64,000 nt of DNA, taken from assembly GCF_003581585.1 (NCBI RefSeq), contig NZ_QXIR01000018.1, forward strand, positions 1-64,000, written 5' to 3'. This document shows positions 16,523 through 25,336 of this stretch, in pieces (the first letter of the stretch is position 1; every line of letters starts with the position of its first letter). Origin of the DNA: Bacillus salacetis (lineage in GTDB: Bacteria; Bacillota; Bacilli; Bacillales; Bacillaceae_B). Both the position numbers and the translations under genes were made by a program. Under the pieces are notes generated by a model, which was not told the DNA's origin, ran no database searches, and saw only the letters and a program-made list of their open reading frames with translations.

Positions 16523-17902
16523 TTAACCGCTTGATGGTTGTTCCTTGCTCCACTTTTTCTTTTTCATGATAAAAGCTGCAATCGCGATAATGGCGACAAG
16601 GATCAGAGAGATGAAAAAACCAAGGCGGATCTCTTTTTCAACGATTGTCCCGCTGACAGCAGCCAGGAGCAGGACCATTCCGGCAATGGAGAGCGCTTTT
16701 CCCCATACTTTATTTTCCAATATCTTAAGTGCGGAAATGATGATGAACGCCCAGTTGTAAAGAATCAAAATTCCGGCTGCTGTTGTGATGTATTCATAGA
16801 TCTTTCCCGGTACGACAAGCGCAGTGATGACCGAAAGCAAAAGACCTGCAGCAGCCAAGCCGAGGGAAGGGAGCGGAAGTTTCTTAAACCTTTCAAGCTT
16901 CTTGGAAAAAAGCTTCGGTGCATCCCCGTCCTTTGCCATTGTAACCAATAAATTGGTTACACCGAACAAAGCGGCGGTCATTGTGGAAAAACCGGCAATG
17001 ATGATCGCTCCATTAAAGACATGCGGAAAGAATTTCAGATTTGTATCACTTAAAGCTGTAACAAAAGGACTCTCATCCGGGGTGAACTTATCATAATTCA
17101 CAAGAAGTACGGCAAAGGCGAGTGAAATGACATAGATGATAAGAAGTAAAATCAGCATGACTTTTCCCGCTTTTGGAGCATCCTCTTTCTTCTTCAGCTG
17201 CATTGCCATAAGGCCGATGACCTCGATCCCTCCGTATGCGTAAAAGGCATAAATCAAGGAAGACCAGAATCCCCTGAATCCTTCCGGAAAGAACTTGCCT
17301 GTTGAAGAGGGAAAAGCTGGTTTTCCATCACCGCCCTGTATCCAGCCAAACAACACAGCAGCTGCAAGAATGATAAACATTATGATGGCAGCTGTTTTAA
17401 TCACTGCTAAAATATCCTCTACTTTATCGAAGCCTTTGGTTCCGAGCAGCACAACAAAAATGGACAGAATTGCATAGCCTGCTGCAAACACCCATAAAGG
17501 GACCTTTTCGAACCAGAACTGTGAAAGAAGCGAGAGGGCCATCAACTGGCTTCCCATGATTAATATATTTGAGGACCAGTAATTCCAGCCGCAGCTGAAC
17601 CCTGCCCACTTTCCATAAGCTTTATTGGCATAATAGCAAAAAGAACCTTCTTGGGGGTCTTCGGCTGTCATCTTTGCTAAAAGGTTAAAAACAATATATG
17701 TTCCGAGCGCTGCCAGTATAAAAGCAAAAACAATGGAAGGGCCAGTATGTTTTATTCCGATACTTGAACCAACAAAATATCCTGTGCCGATTGTGCAGCC
17801 CACTCCAGTCAGGGAAAGTTGCGACCACTTTAAATCCCCTTTTTCTGAGCCGCCGCCATTGTCCTGGCTGTTGCTCCCTGTTCCGCATCCTGCACTGCTC
17901 AT
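16523..17902 (-). CDS. APC superfamily amino-acid permease
   Basis: This 459-residue protein has about twelve membrane helices and the APC start-of-core motif VGCTIGTGYFVGSSIGIKHTGPS, the glycine-rich first broken helix. It would import an amino acid with a proton or by exchange; the substrate is unknown. The ATG at 17902 follows GGAGGAGG and is preferred to an upstream in-frame ATG at 17929. The N-terminus is unusually glycine/serine-rich (MSSAGCGTGSNSQDNGGGSE) for the family. It is monocistronic. Confidence 0.85.
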   Translation of the reverse strand: MSSAGCGTGSNSQDNGGGSEKGDLKWSQLSLTGVGCTIGTGYFVGSSIGIKHTGPSIVFAFILAALGTYIVFNLLAKMTAEDPQEGSFCYYANKAYGKWAGFSCGWNYWSSNILIMGSQLMALSLLSQFWFEKVPLWVFAAGYAILSIFVVLLGTKGFDKVEDILAVIKTAAIIMFIILAAAVLFGWIQGGDGKPAFPSSTGKFFPEGFRGFWSSLIYAFYAYGGIEVIGLMAMQLKKKEDAPKAGKVMLILLLIIYVISLAFAVLLVNYDKFTPDESPFVTALSDTNLKFFPHVFNGAIIIAGFSTMTAALFGVTNLLVTMAKDGDAPKLFSKKLERFKKLPLPSLGLAAAGLLLSVITALVVPGKIYEYITTAAGILILYNWAFIIISALKILENKVWGKALSIAGMVLLLAAVSGTIVEKEIRLGFFISLILVAIIAIAAFIMKKKKWSKEQPSSG

Positions 17903-18108
17903 TGCAAATCCTCCTCCAAATACTTTCAAAAATACTCATCCTCTAGCTTGTGTGTAAAAAGAAGAATATATTGGAGGAAAAATCATCCGTACACATTATT
18001 GTGATTCCTGATACAAGAGAGCAGGATTATGCCCAGGCTCCAAAAAGATCAATTTTATAAATGACAGATATTTCTAAAGTGTGTGATAATAGTATCGAGG
18101 TGATTTAG

Positions 18109-18675
18109 ATGAGGACAATTCAGGACAAAACCGTGATGCACAGTTACCCCGGTATGGTTGCTTTGGTGACGGTTTCCCATAATGGTGAAGACAATATCAT
18201 GGCAGCAGGCTGGCATTCCTATATATCTTATGAGCCGCCGATTTATGGAGTGGCCATTGGCAGGGAAAGGCATACTCATCATTTAGTAAAGCAAGCAGGT
18301 GAATTTGCGATCAATTTTCTTCCTGCTCAATATGCAGGTTTCATTCAAGAGTCAGGGGTTTATTCAGGCTTGGATATCAATAAACTCAAACATGGGGGAA
18401 TGGGATTCGAAAGGGGAAGGAAGACAAATGCCCCAATTTTGAAAGATGCCTATGTAGCATATGAATGCACGACAATCGATGTCAATTCATATGGAGATCA
18501 CGATTGGTTTGCAGCTGGTATCACTGCATTTTACCGTGATGATGAATTATTCAATGAAAAAGGGCTCCCGGATTTTGATAAGCTGTCCATTCCGCTTTAT
18601 CTTGGCCGGTCACAATATGCGATAATGGATGGAAGTACCGAAATAGAGGAGCATGTGGTGAAAGAGAAGAAATAA
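18109..18675 (+). CDS. Flavin reductase-like FMN-binding protein
   Basis: This 188-residue protein has the flavin reductase-like split-barrel pattern: HSYPGMVALVTVSHNGEDNIMAAGWHSY, SYEPPIYGVAIG and later GEFAINFLP. These proteins bind FMN and reduce flavins or substrates with NAD(P)H. The physiological partner is not indicated by neighbours. It has a GAGGTGAT ribosome site. Confidence 0.8.
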   Translation: MRTIQDKTVMHSYPGMVALVTVSHNGEDNIMAAGWHSYISYEPPIYGVAIGRERHTHHLVKQAGEFAINFLPAQYAGFIQESGVYSGLDINKLKHGGMGFERGRKTNAPILKDAYVAYECTTIDVNSYGDHDWFAAGITAFYRDDELFNEKGLPDFDKLSIPLYLGRSQYAIMDGSTEIEEHVVKEKK

Positions 18676-18704
18676 GAGCCGGATCATTATTGCCGGTCCG
18701 GCTC
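18676..18704. terminator. Hairpin between convergent genes
   Basis: GAGCCGG pairs with CCGGCTC. No strong T-run follows, so it is a weak terminator candidate shared by the flanking convergent genes. Confidence 0.5.
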
Positions 18705-18709
18705 AGCGG

Positions 18710-18997
18710 TCACTCCATTCCCGGAGCTTTTTTGATCTCTAGGTATAGGATGAATGCGGTGACAGCGTGTGTAATAATTCGTACATAAGGGAAAAAGTTA
18801 GTAAAGGAAGCAACAATTCCAAAAGCACTTCCGAGTATTGGTTGATTCTCCGATTTGGACACCATCAATACACATGCATGCCATACGGCAACGAAGCAAA
18901 GGTAAAAGGGCATTAATTCTGAAGCGACCCCGCCGAATATAGGGAGTGCCAGAAGTGCTTCCATAGAGAAAGACAGCCATTTGATGCGTGATAGCAA
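18710..18997 (-). CDS. Small multi-pass membrane protein, 95 aa, unknown
   Basis: Three or four hydrophobic segments are visible (around FSMEALLALPIFGGVASELM, FYLCFVAVWHACVLM, ILGSAFGIVASFTNFF and ITHAVTAFILYL). The upstream in-frame ATGs (19018 and 19015) lie before or inside the AAGGAGGTGG ribosome site. The probable start is therefore the TTG at 18997, 8 bases after GGAGG. I do not recognise the family. Confidence 0.65.
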   Translation of the reverse strand: MLSRIKWLSFSMEALLALPIFGGVASELMPFYLCFVAVWHACVLMVSKSENQPILGSAFGIVASFTNFFPYVRIITHAVTAFILYLEIKKAPGME

Positions 18998-19138
18998 AAC
19001 AACCACCTCCTTCATCATACAATATGTAGATAATGGGTAAGTGGTGTATTAAAAATGCTGGCCAGAAATTTTTTTGATGTATCATCCATAACAGGGTCCC
19101 AAAAAATCTATTTATTGATAATTGGAGGAGAAGAAAAA

Positions 19139-19600
19139 GTGAAGCCGAGAATAGTTGAAAAAGAGGGGTTCAAAGCTTTAGGTTTTAAATGGCAGGGAAC
19201 CTTTGATGAAGCCTCACAAGGGGGGATCCAGAAATTGTTTCCCGAATTACAAGCTGTGACTGAAGGAATTGAGAACAAAGTAAACCCTGGAATCGTAATC
19301 GGGGTGTCTTACCATAATCTTACCGGGGGACTTACCTATTATCTATGCAGTGAAGTCAGTGAGATTGAAGAAATCCGGTATGGCCTTGAGATTGTCGAAG
19401 TACCGGCATACACTTATGCGGTATTGGAACATGAAGGGCCGGATGTCATGGCCTCCTATCAGCGTTTATACAGCTGGATAGAGGAAAATGGCTTCAGTCT
19501 GAATCAGCAGATCCTTGAACATTTGGAAGAGTATCCTTCCGATTATCAGCCTTACTCAGATGAATTGAAATTAATTATTCATATCCCGGTGTTAAGATGA
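19139..19600 (+). CDS. GyrI-like/effector-binding domain protein
   Basis: This 153-residue protein has a SOUL/GyrI-like fold pattern: KPRIVEKEGFKALGFKWQGTF at the start, VIGVSYHNL..GGLTYYLCSEV in the middle and LEIVEVPAYTYAVLEHEGP near the end. Stand-alone proteins of this type bind small hydrophobic or cationic ligands, and some bind DNA gyrase. The GTG at 19139 follows TTGGAGGAG and is preferred to the far upstream frame opening. The terminator at 19641-19668 is shared with the convergent HMA-like gene. Confidence 0.75.
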   Translation: MKPRIVEKEGFKALGFKWQGTFDEASQGGIQKLFPELQAVTEGIENKVNPGIVIGVSYHNLTGGLTYYLCSEVSEIEEIRYGLEIVEVPAYTYAVLEHEGPDVMASYQRLYSWIEENGFSLNQQILEHLEEYPSDYQPYSDELKLIIHIPVLR

Positions 19601-19640
19601 GGCTCCTTTAGAAAGATTTATAGCCGGCAAGAGCCCAAGA

Positions 19641-19668
19641 AAAAAGAATCCCGCGGGATTCTTTTTTT
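19641..19668. terminator. Bidirectional terminator
   Basis: AAGAATCCC pairs perfectly with GGGATTCTT, flanked by A and T runs. It serves the convergent GyrI-like and HMA-like genes. Confidence 0.8.
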
Positions 19669-19876
19669 ACGATAAATAAAAGCCGTTCTGCCGGATCGTT
19701 TCTTCTACGTCTGTGCTGGAAATTCGGTTTGTGTCATAGGTTATTTTCACTTCTCCATCCTGGGTATCCACAAGTGCCCTTTCCACACCGTTAAGTTTCA
19801 GTAAGAGGCTCTCCAGGTTTTGGATGGAGCTCCGATCTACAGCTTCTTTTATATATAGGGTCAATTCTTCAGTCAC
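19667..19876 (-). CDS. HMA-like small protein lacking the CXXC metal site
   Basis: This 69-residue protein has the beta-alpha-beta-beta-alpha-beta pattern of a heavy-metal-associated domain: NLESLLLKLNGVERALVDTQDG, then EVKITYDTNRISSTDVEETIRQNGF. No cysteine is present, so the canonical MXCXXC copper site is missing. It is probably not a copper chaperone, or it uses another ligand. The GTG start at 19876 follows AAAGGAG. Confidence 0.65.
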   Translation of the reverse strand: MTEELTLYIKEAVDRSSIQNLESLLLKLNGVERALVDTQDGEVKITYDTNRISSTDVEETIRQNGFYLS

Positions 19877-19982
19877 AAGTGATTCTCCTTTCCTTGAAGT
19901 TACTGCTAATTATATATACCCCTCCTGTACAGGAAGTATGTATCTTTTTAAGGACAGGGAAAGAGAGTTTGACTGCATAACA

Positions 19983-20014
19983 ACAAATGAGCAGCCAAAT
20001 TATGGCTGCTCATT
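19983..20014 (-). terminator. Terminator of the carbonic anhydrase operon
   Basis: AAATGAGCAGCC pairs with GGCTGCTCATTT across a short loop. It ends the leftward three-gene operon. Confidence 0.8.
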
Positions 20015-20022
20015 TTATTAGG

Positions 20023-20595
20023 CTATTCTTCGGCTGTTTCATACCCTGAAGCAACCAGATCCAATTTGCCGGTAGCGGGATCGATGACAAGCCCATGCAC
20101 TGGAACTTCATCATGCATCAACGGATGGTTGCGTATCATGTCTACACTGTGCGCAACGCTCTCTTCAACACTTGAAAAACCGGTCAGCCACTCATCCAGG
20201 TTGATTCCTGCATATTCCAGAGTATCGAAGGTATCTTCGCTTATGCCTCTTTCCTTCATGCTTGATTTAACATTATCAGCATTCAGCCCGCTCATTCCGC
20301 AGTCATGATGGCCGATGACCAGTACTTCATCTGCCTGAAGTTCATAAACGGCAAGAAGCAAGCTTCTCATGATGCTGCCGAAGGGGTGTGAAACCACAGC
20401 ACCGGCATTTCGGACGATCTTGACATCACCATTTTTCATATTGATTGCTTTGGTTACCAGTTCAACCAGCCTCGTGTCCATGCATGTCAGTATGACAAGG
20501 CGTTTGTCAGGGAATTTTGTTGTGATGTAATCTTCGTACCTCTTCTCGGAAACAAACTTTTCATTAAACGTTAGAATATCATTCAATAGGGACAT
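20023..20595 (-). CDS. ytiB: Beta-carbonic anhydrase
   Basis: This 190-residue zinc enzyme interconverts CO2 and bicarbonate. The signature residues are Cys38, Asp40 and Arg42 (CMDTR) and His96/Cys99 (HHDCG). It matches the small YtiB-type beta class. The ATG at 20595 has GGAGG at 7 bases. It is the third gene of an operon with the PAS-like and B12-binding proteins upstream (27-base gap), so its expression may be tied to that sensor pair. Confidence 0.88.
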   Translation of the reverse strand: MSLLNDILTFNEKFVSEKRYEDYITTKFPDKRLVILTCMDTRLVELVTKAINMKNGDVKIVRNAGAVVSHPFGSIMRSLLLAVYELQADEVLVIGHHDCGMSGLNADNVKSSMKERGISEDTFDTLEYAGINLDEWLTGFSSVEESVAHSVDMIRNHPLMHDEVPVHGLVIDPATGKLDLVASGYETAEE

Positions 20596-20622
20596 CATGT
20601 AACCTCCATCATTCATTGGTCA

Positions 20623-21189
20623 CTACAATTTTATATTATTCTTAAGTGTTTCTTCAATTCTCATACATTGCTCTGCCAAATGTCTGGCAGCAGGCAGGTC
20701 TTCAATTTCAGCATGCAGCTGTTTCAACTGGTGAATGGCAGCCTGTATATCAATTTCCTGCTTGCGGATCTGGCCGGCTGCAGAATCAAGGTGGAAGGAG
20801 CTTGGATGGAGCTGTTTCTGATAAGACTCCTCTTGATTTGGGTTCCACAGCTGCTTTTGGATTCTGTCCAGTTTCTTGGAAATGTCAGAATAGTTCTGAG
20901 CTTTACTGATGACAGCCACAAAGAACTTATGTTTGTTTTCCACGAACTGAAAATAAACATCATGCAAATCAGGCATTCCGGATTCTGTCGCAGATTTCAT
21001 ATTGATCTCCAGCATTCCTGTGGAATGGCGGTGAAAATATCTCGAGAACTTGGTTGAACTCTCTTCTTCAATCATATCCAGAAAACTTGAGCCTTTCATC
21101 ATTTTTGTTCCACTTGATGATGACTCGATTATATTGAGTTTGGCATCCAGAATAAATATCGGGATGGGTAAGTAATGGATTTCTTCCAT
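20623..21189 (-). CDS. PAS-like domain protein with C-terminal coiled coil
   Basis: This 188-residue soluble protein has residues 1-95 resembling a PAS sensor (LPIPIFILDAKLNIIESS, then FLDMIEEES). The rest is a helical, probably coiled-coil region (QIRKQEIDIQAAIHQLKQLH). No output domain is visible. Its ATG overlaps the stop codon of the B12-binding gene by one base (TAATG), which implies translational coupling and probable partnership. The exact family is not recognised. Confidence 0.65.
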   Translation of the reverse strand: MEEIHYLPIPIFILDAKLNIIESSSSGTKMMKGSSFLDMIEEESSTKFSRYFHRHSTGMLEINMKSATESGMPDLHDVYFQFVENKHKFFVAVISKAQNYSDISKKLDRIQKQLWNPNQEESYQKQLHPSSFHLDSAAGQIRKQEIDIQAAIHQLKQLHAEIEDLPAARHLAEQCMRIEETLKNNIKL

Positions 21190-21860
21190 TATCGTTCACC
21201 TTTAGGAAGGACGGGTTCTGATTTTCGTGCGTTTTTCGATGCAATGGCTTCAATGTCATTAAGGTCATTACACAGATGGATATTGTCGATTCCTAATTCT
21301 TCAAGGTTGTAGAGCGATACAACACGTCCGCCTACGAAGACATCAATGTCTCTTTCCAGTGCATCTATTAAACTTATACATTCTTTAAGTTTAGGCAGCA
21401 GCGGTGAGAGAGACACGGATATTCCTATGGCATCAGGTTCCCATTTATCAATGGTTTTGATGACTTCTTCAGTCGGAACACTTGAACCAAGGAATTTCAC
21501 ATTCCATTTATATTCCCTGAATACATCAGAAACCATCTTTAAACCAAGGGAATGCTGTTCGCCCTCGAGACAGAACAAGAGAATGGAAGGTGAACTCTTT
21601 AATAATTCAGGATGCAGCAGCTGGTATCTCAGCTGTGTCATGAGATAGTCGATGCTCGCTGTCGCCAGGTGTTCTTCAGCGACTGTAATCAGATTCTTTT
21701 CCCACAGGCTGCCGACCCTTTCCATGACGGGTTTTAAGATCTTCTCGTAGAAATCTATAGTTTTAATTGTCAGTTCACGGTTTTCCTGATACCATTTGTG
21801 GATTTCAGGGAGATCACCGTTAACAGCCAGTTCAGTTAGTTTCCTCACTTGTTTTTGCAA
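21189..21860 (-). CDS. Stand-alone cobalamin-binding sensor protein (CarH-like sensor domain)
   Basis: This 223-residue protein has residues 1-85 forming a helical cap with the exact W-x9-EH motif (Trp53, Glu63, His64) seen in CarH-type B12 photoreceptors. Residues 92-215 form a Rossmann-like B12-binding domain with E-x-H-x-x-G (Glu101, His103, Gly106), where His103 is the expected lower axial cobalt ligand. No helix-turn-helix is present, unlike CarH/LitR, so it would signal through a partner. The TTG start at 21860 lies 7 bases after GGAG. It is the first gene of an operon with the PAS-like protein and carbonic anhydrase. Confidence 0.8.
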   Translation of the reverse strand: MQKQVRKLTELAVNGDLPEIHKWYQENRELTIKTIDFYEKILKPVMERVGSLWEKNLITVAEEHLATASIDYLMTQLRYQLLHPELLKSSPSILLFCLEGEQHSLGLKMVSDVFREYKWNVKFLGSSVPTEEVIKTIDKWEPDAIGISVSLSPLLPKLKECISLIDALERDIDVFVGGRVVSLYNLEELGIDNIHLCNDLNDIEAIASKNARKSEPVLPKGER

Positions 21861-21971
21861 AGGAGACACTCCAGTTGTTATGACTTATCATTATTTTAAC
21901 AGAATCTGCGTATTATTCATATTTTAGTGTGTTTAAGAGTACATGAAAAGCGACGAAGCTCAAATAAAAAA

Positions 21972-22007
21972 GGGCATCCCGGAGCTTGCAAGATTCCGGG
22001 ACACCCT
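21972..22007 (-). terminator. Terminator of the SSS symporter gene
   Basis: CCCGGA pairs with TCCGGG, with further GGG/CCC pairing outside, and a T-run follows on the minus strand. Confidence 0.65.
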
Positions 22008-22012
22008 ATATG

Positions 22013-23833
22013 TCAGTTTTCGTTTTTGGCAGAGAAAGCAGGGGTCAATTTATTAATCGCCTTTTTGACTGTTGATGCTGATTTCTTTGTATAACCTCTT
22101 TCAAGATACCCGGAATATTTTTTGTTCCAATTCTTCAGGGCAGCCTTGATAAGAAGGACCGCTGCTACAACGATTCCAGCTATGACCGGCCAGAATGACG
22201 ATGAAACAACACCCTCGCTGTAGGCCAGGCCGATCGGAGAGAAGATGACATAAACAACCGCTACGCTGGAAAGCAGGATGATGGACATCGGCAGCGCATA
22301 TTTCCAAGGAGTCATGGCGACCTTGGAATCTGCCTGGTAGTGATAAGCCTTTTCAAGTGGTTTCCATTTTCCGATGACAATCATCATCAATACTTCTATG
22401 GTAAAGAGGATTCCATAAATATGGATGAAGTTGATGCCAAGTTCAACGCCAAATAATTGATTGGTTCCCCAGACAAGCATGTAATACGTAATCACATGGA
22501 AAAAGATTACGGTTTTAGCTGCAAGTGAAGGGATCCGCTTAGACAGCACGCCTACAAGCAGGATTACGACAATCGGGATATTGAAGAATCCAGTGAATCG
22601 ACGGATCAGGTCCCAGAGTCCTTCTGTAGCATTCATGAGCATTGGTGAAATGCTCATTGAAATGACTGCCAATAGGATACCAAATTTTTTGCTGACCGAA
22701 ATCAACTGTTGGTCGTTCGCGTTTTTATTGAAATGAGGCTTATAGATATCAAGTGCAAATAATGTAGCCGCACTATTCAAAAGCGAATTGAAAGAACTTA
22801 AAACAGCCCCGAGAAGCACTGCCAGGAAGAACCCGGTCAAGTAAGTGGGCAGGATATTTGCAATCAACGTCGGATAGGCCATATCAACTGTCCTTAAAGA
22901 ATCCCCGTATAAATGAAAAGCGATTACACCGGGAATCATCATCATGAATGGAACCAGTAGTTTATAAAAACCTGAGAAGATGACCCCTTTCTGTCCCTCA
23001 GCCAAGTTCTTGGCTCCAAGCGTACGCTGGATGACATATTGATTTGTCGCCCAATAGAAAAGGTTGGCAAAAATCATGCCGGTAAAGATGGTCGAGAATG
23101 GCACAGAATCTTCACTCGACCCGATGGAATTCAGTTTTTCAGGGTTGGTGGTGGCAATTTCCTTCATGCCTCCGACCAAGTTGCCGTCCCCTAAAGCAAA
23201 GAATCCGAGAATCGGCACAAGGATTCCAATGATGAGCAGTCCGATTCCATTCAAGGTATCTGAGACAGCCACAGCCTTTAATCCGCCAAATATGGCATAA
23301 ATTGCACCAATGATCCCAATGACCCAAATGACGACCCATACCGATTGAGTATAGCTGATGCCAAGGAGGGCAGGTACATCGAATAACTTTAAGACAGCCA
23401 GTGCCCCCGAGTAGAGCATTGAAGGAATGGTCACGAATACATAACCGAGCATGAAAAGGACAACGGTATACTTACGGACGCCCTCATCGTATCGCTGGCT
23501 CAAAAATTCAGGCAGGGTGGTAAAACTTCTTCCAAGATATTTAGGCAAGAGGTAGAGTGCCATAATAATGATTGCAAAAGCAGCCGTTACTTCCCAGGCC
23601 ATATTAGATAAGTTGGCACGGAATGCCTGTCCATTCAATCCGACCAGCTGTTCAGCTGACAAGTTTGTGAGCAAGAGGGAACCTGCGATGAAAGTACCTG
23701 TCAACCCCCTTCCCGCAAGGAAATATCCATCGGAATCATTGACTGATCCTTTCGTTTTTATGTATGAAATCCAAGCTACCAGTCCCATGAAAAATAGACA
23801 AGAGATAATGGTAAAAGTTAACCCGTTGAACAT
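22013..23833 (-). CDS. Sodium:solute symporter (SSS family), sugar-type
   Basis: This 606-residue protein has about fourteen membrane helices and SSS motifs such as GYFLAGRGLTGTFIAGSLLLTNLSAEQLVGLNGQ and FLAVLLGAVLSSFNSLLNSAATLFALDIY. The latter resembles the sodium-binding region of SglT-type glucose/galactose symporters. The ATG at 23833 follows GGAGG; an upstream in-frame ATG at 23851 overlaps that site. Substrate is probably a sugar or polyol, but no catabolic genes adjoin it. Confidence 0.85.
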   Translation of the reverse strand: MFNGLTFTIISCLFFMGLVAWISYIKTKGSVNDSDGYFLAGRGLTGTFIAGSLLLTNLSAEQLVGLNGQAFRANLSNMAWEVTAAFAIIIMALYLLPKYLGRSFTTLPEFLSQRYDEGVRKYTVVLFMLGYVFVTIPSMLYSGALAVLKLFDVPALLGISYTQSVWVVIWVIGIIGAIYAIFGGLKAVAVSDTLNGIGLLIIGILVPILGFFALGDGNLVGGMKEIATTNPEKLNSIGSSEDSVPFSTIFTGMIFANLFYWATNQYVIQRTLGAKNLAEGQKGVIFSGFYKLLVPFMMMIPGVIAFHLYGDSLRTVDMAYPTLIANILPTYLTGFFLAVLLGAVLSSFNSLLNSAATLFALDIYKPHFNKNANDQQLISVSKKFGILLAVISMSISPMLMNATEGLWDLIRRFTGFFNIPIVVILLVGVLSKRIPSLAAKTVIFFHVITYYMLVWGTNQLFGVELGINFIHIYGILFTIEVLMMIVIGKWKPLEKAYHYQADSKVAMTPWKYALPMSIILLSSVAVVYVIFSPIGLAYSEGVVSSSFWPVIAGIVVAAVLLIKAALKNWNKKYSGYLERGYTKKSASTVKKAINKLTPAFSAKNEN

Positions 23834-23968
23834 GAGAATTTTCCTCCACATCAGTTAATATCGTAGAATAATATATATCCGCTTCTGTAGAAGTTGAAAC
23901 CTAAATGAAGTGGGATTATTAGGAAAAAATTATTATATTATCATTGTAAACGGTTTCTTATTTAGATA

Positions 23969-23997
23969 TTGACAATTTAATGCGGCTCCACTACTAT
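23969..23997 (+). promoter_or_regulatory. SigA promoter of the preQ1-riboswitch operon
   Basis: A consensus -35 TTGACA (23969-23974) lies 17 bp from TACTAT (23992-23997). The transcript would begin shortly before the riboswitch aptamer. Confidence 0.75.
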
Positions 23998-24030
23998 AGT
24001 AGATATTGAATTAAATAGTTTCCTATCGCA

Positions 24031-24068
24031 GGAGAGGTTCATAGCCCAAACCCTCTATAAAAAACTAT
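24031..24068 (+). promoter_or_regulatory. PreQ1 class I riboswitch aptamer
   Basis: The sequence AGAGGTTC, ATAGCCC, ACCCTCT, then ATAAAAAACTA matches the preQ1-I aptamer: stem AGAGG/CCTCT, A-rich tail, and pseudoknot pairing of the TAG and CTA elements. ATGGAT (24067-24072) can pair with ATCCAT (24094-24099) as an antiterminator. Ligand-stabilised folding should free the terminator at 24090-24116 and switch off queF and the transporter gene. Confidence 0.93.
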
Positions 24069-24089
24069 GGATGAGACTTACAATTGTAG

Positions 24090-24116
24090 CCATATCCATG
24101 AAGGATATGGTTTTTT
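24090..24116 (+). terminator. Riboswitch-controlled terminator
   Basis: CCATATCC pairs with GGATATGG, followed by TTTTTT. Its 5' arm overlaps the antiterminator partner. Confidence 0.88.
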
Positions 24117-24184
24117 GTTTGTCTCATCATATACGTTGGCTGTGGATTCTCCTTATAGGTTGTATAAAAGGGAGGATTTTTTTT

Positions 24185-24682
24185 ATGTCTGGAAGAAAAG
24201 ATGAAGAACTTCAAGATGTTACACTATTAGGAAACCAAGGAACTGACTACTTATTTGAGTATGCTCCTCAAGTGCTGGAGACATTTGAAAACCAGCACCC
24301 AAACCGGGATTACTTCGTAAAGTTCAATTGCCCGGAATTCACGAGCCTATGTCCAAAAACTAGGCAGCCTGACTTTGCCACGATTTATATCAGCTATGTA
24401 CCGGATATTAAAATGGTTGAAAGTAAGTCGCTGAAGTTGTATTTATTCAGTTTCAGAAATCACGGTGACTTTCATGAAGACTGCATGAATATTATCATGA
24501 ATGACCTGATTGAATTGATGGACCCCCGTTATATCGAAGTATGGGGAAAATTCACCCCAAGAGGCGGAATTTCCATCGACCCTTATTGCAATTATGGCAA
24601 GCCGGGTACGAAGTTTGAGAAGATGGCGGAGTATCGCATGATGAATCATGACCTTTACCCGGAAACCATCGATAATCGTTAA
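24185..24682 (+). CDS. queF: NADPH-dependent 7-cyano-7-deazaguanine reductase (preQ0 reductase)
   Basis: This 165-residue unimodular QueF reduces preQ0 to preQ1 in queuosine biosynthesis. The catalytic Cys56 ([11 protein letters not shown]) and Asp63 are present, with the QueF motif [20 protein letters not shown]. The ATG at 24185 follows AAAGGGAGG. It is the first gene of a two-gene operon under a preQ1 riboswitch. The queCDE genes that precede queF in B. subtilis are absent here. Confidence 0.95.
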   Translation: MSGRKDEELQDVTLLGNQGTDYLFEYAPQVLETFENQHPNRDYFVKFNCPEFTSLCPKTRQPDFATIYISYVPDIKMVESKSLKLYLFSFRNHGDFHEDCMNIIMNDLIELMDPRYIEVWGKFTPRGGISIDPYCNYGKPGTKFEKMAEYRMMNHDLYPETIDNR

Positions 24683-24694
24683 GGAGGCCGGCGA

Positions 24695-25327
24695 ATGCTT
24701 ATCTATTTAAATTCTCTTTTCGTTGGTTTGCTTATCCTTTCGAATATCCTGGCCGTGAAGCTTTTCAGCCTTGGTGAATGGGCGGTTCTTCCGGCAGCTG
24801 TCATTGTTTATGTATTTACGTATCCGATCACTGATGTCATTGGTGAAGTATACGGAAAAGATGCTGCACGGTCTACGGTGCGCGCAGGCCTGCTGACACA
24901 GGTCTTTGCTCTTGTATTCATCGCGGCAGCCATCAATTTGCCCGCGGCCCCCTTCTTTGGGATGCAGGCGGAATTCGAATCAATCTTGAGCGGCAGCTTC
25001 CGCATCACGCTGGCAAGCCTGATTTCATACTTTGTCAGCCAGAATTTGGACGTTTCTGTATTCCATAAATTAAAAGCCAAGCATGGGACTGATAAGCTAT
25101 GGATCCGCAACAACTCCTCTACTTTGTTAAGCCAGCTTGCCGACACAGTGATTTTCATCACTATTGCATTCTTTGGTACGATGCCTCTCGGGGCTTTGTT
25201 TGTACTGATAGGGACACAGTATCTGTTTAAGCTTGTCGTTGCTGTGGTCGATACACCGCTTGTTTATCTCCTTGTCCGGATTGCCCGTAAAGAAAAGGGC
25301 GGCAGCGGTGTGGAGGCAGCAGGATAA
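24695..25327 (+). CDS. Queuosine precursor transporter (YhhQ/VUT family)
   Basis: This 210-residue protein has about six membrane helices and the COG1738/DUF165 pattern ILSNILAVKLFSLG, YPITDVIGEVYGKD and SQNLDVSVFHKLK. Family members import queuosine precursors such as preQ0 and preQ1. It starts 12 bases after queF with AAGGAGG, under the same preQ1 riboswitch, which fits its proposed role. Confidence 0.9.
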   Translation: MLIYLNSLFVGLLILSNILAVKLFSLGEWAVLPAAVIVYVFTYPITDVIGEVYGKDAARSTVRAGLLTQVFALVFIAAAINLPAAPFFGMQAEFESILSGSFRITLASLISYFVSQNLDVSVFHKLKAKHGTDKLWIRNNSSTLLSQLADTVIFITIAFFGTMPLGALFVLIGTQYLFKLVVAVVDTPLVYLLVRIARKEKGGSGVEAAG

Positions 25328-25336
25328 ATTTGATTG

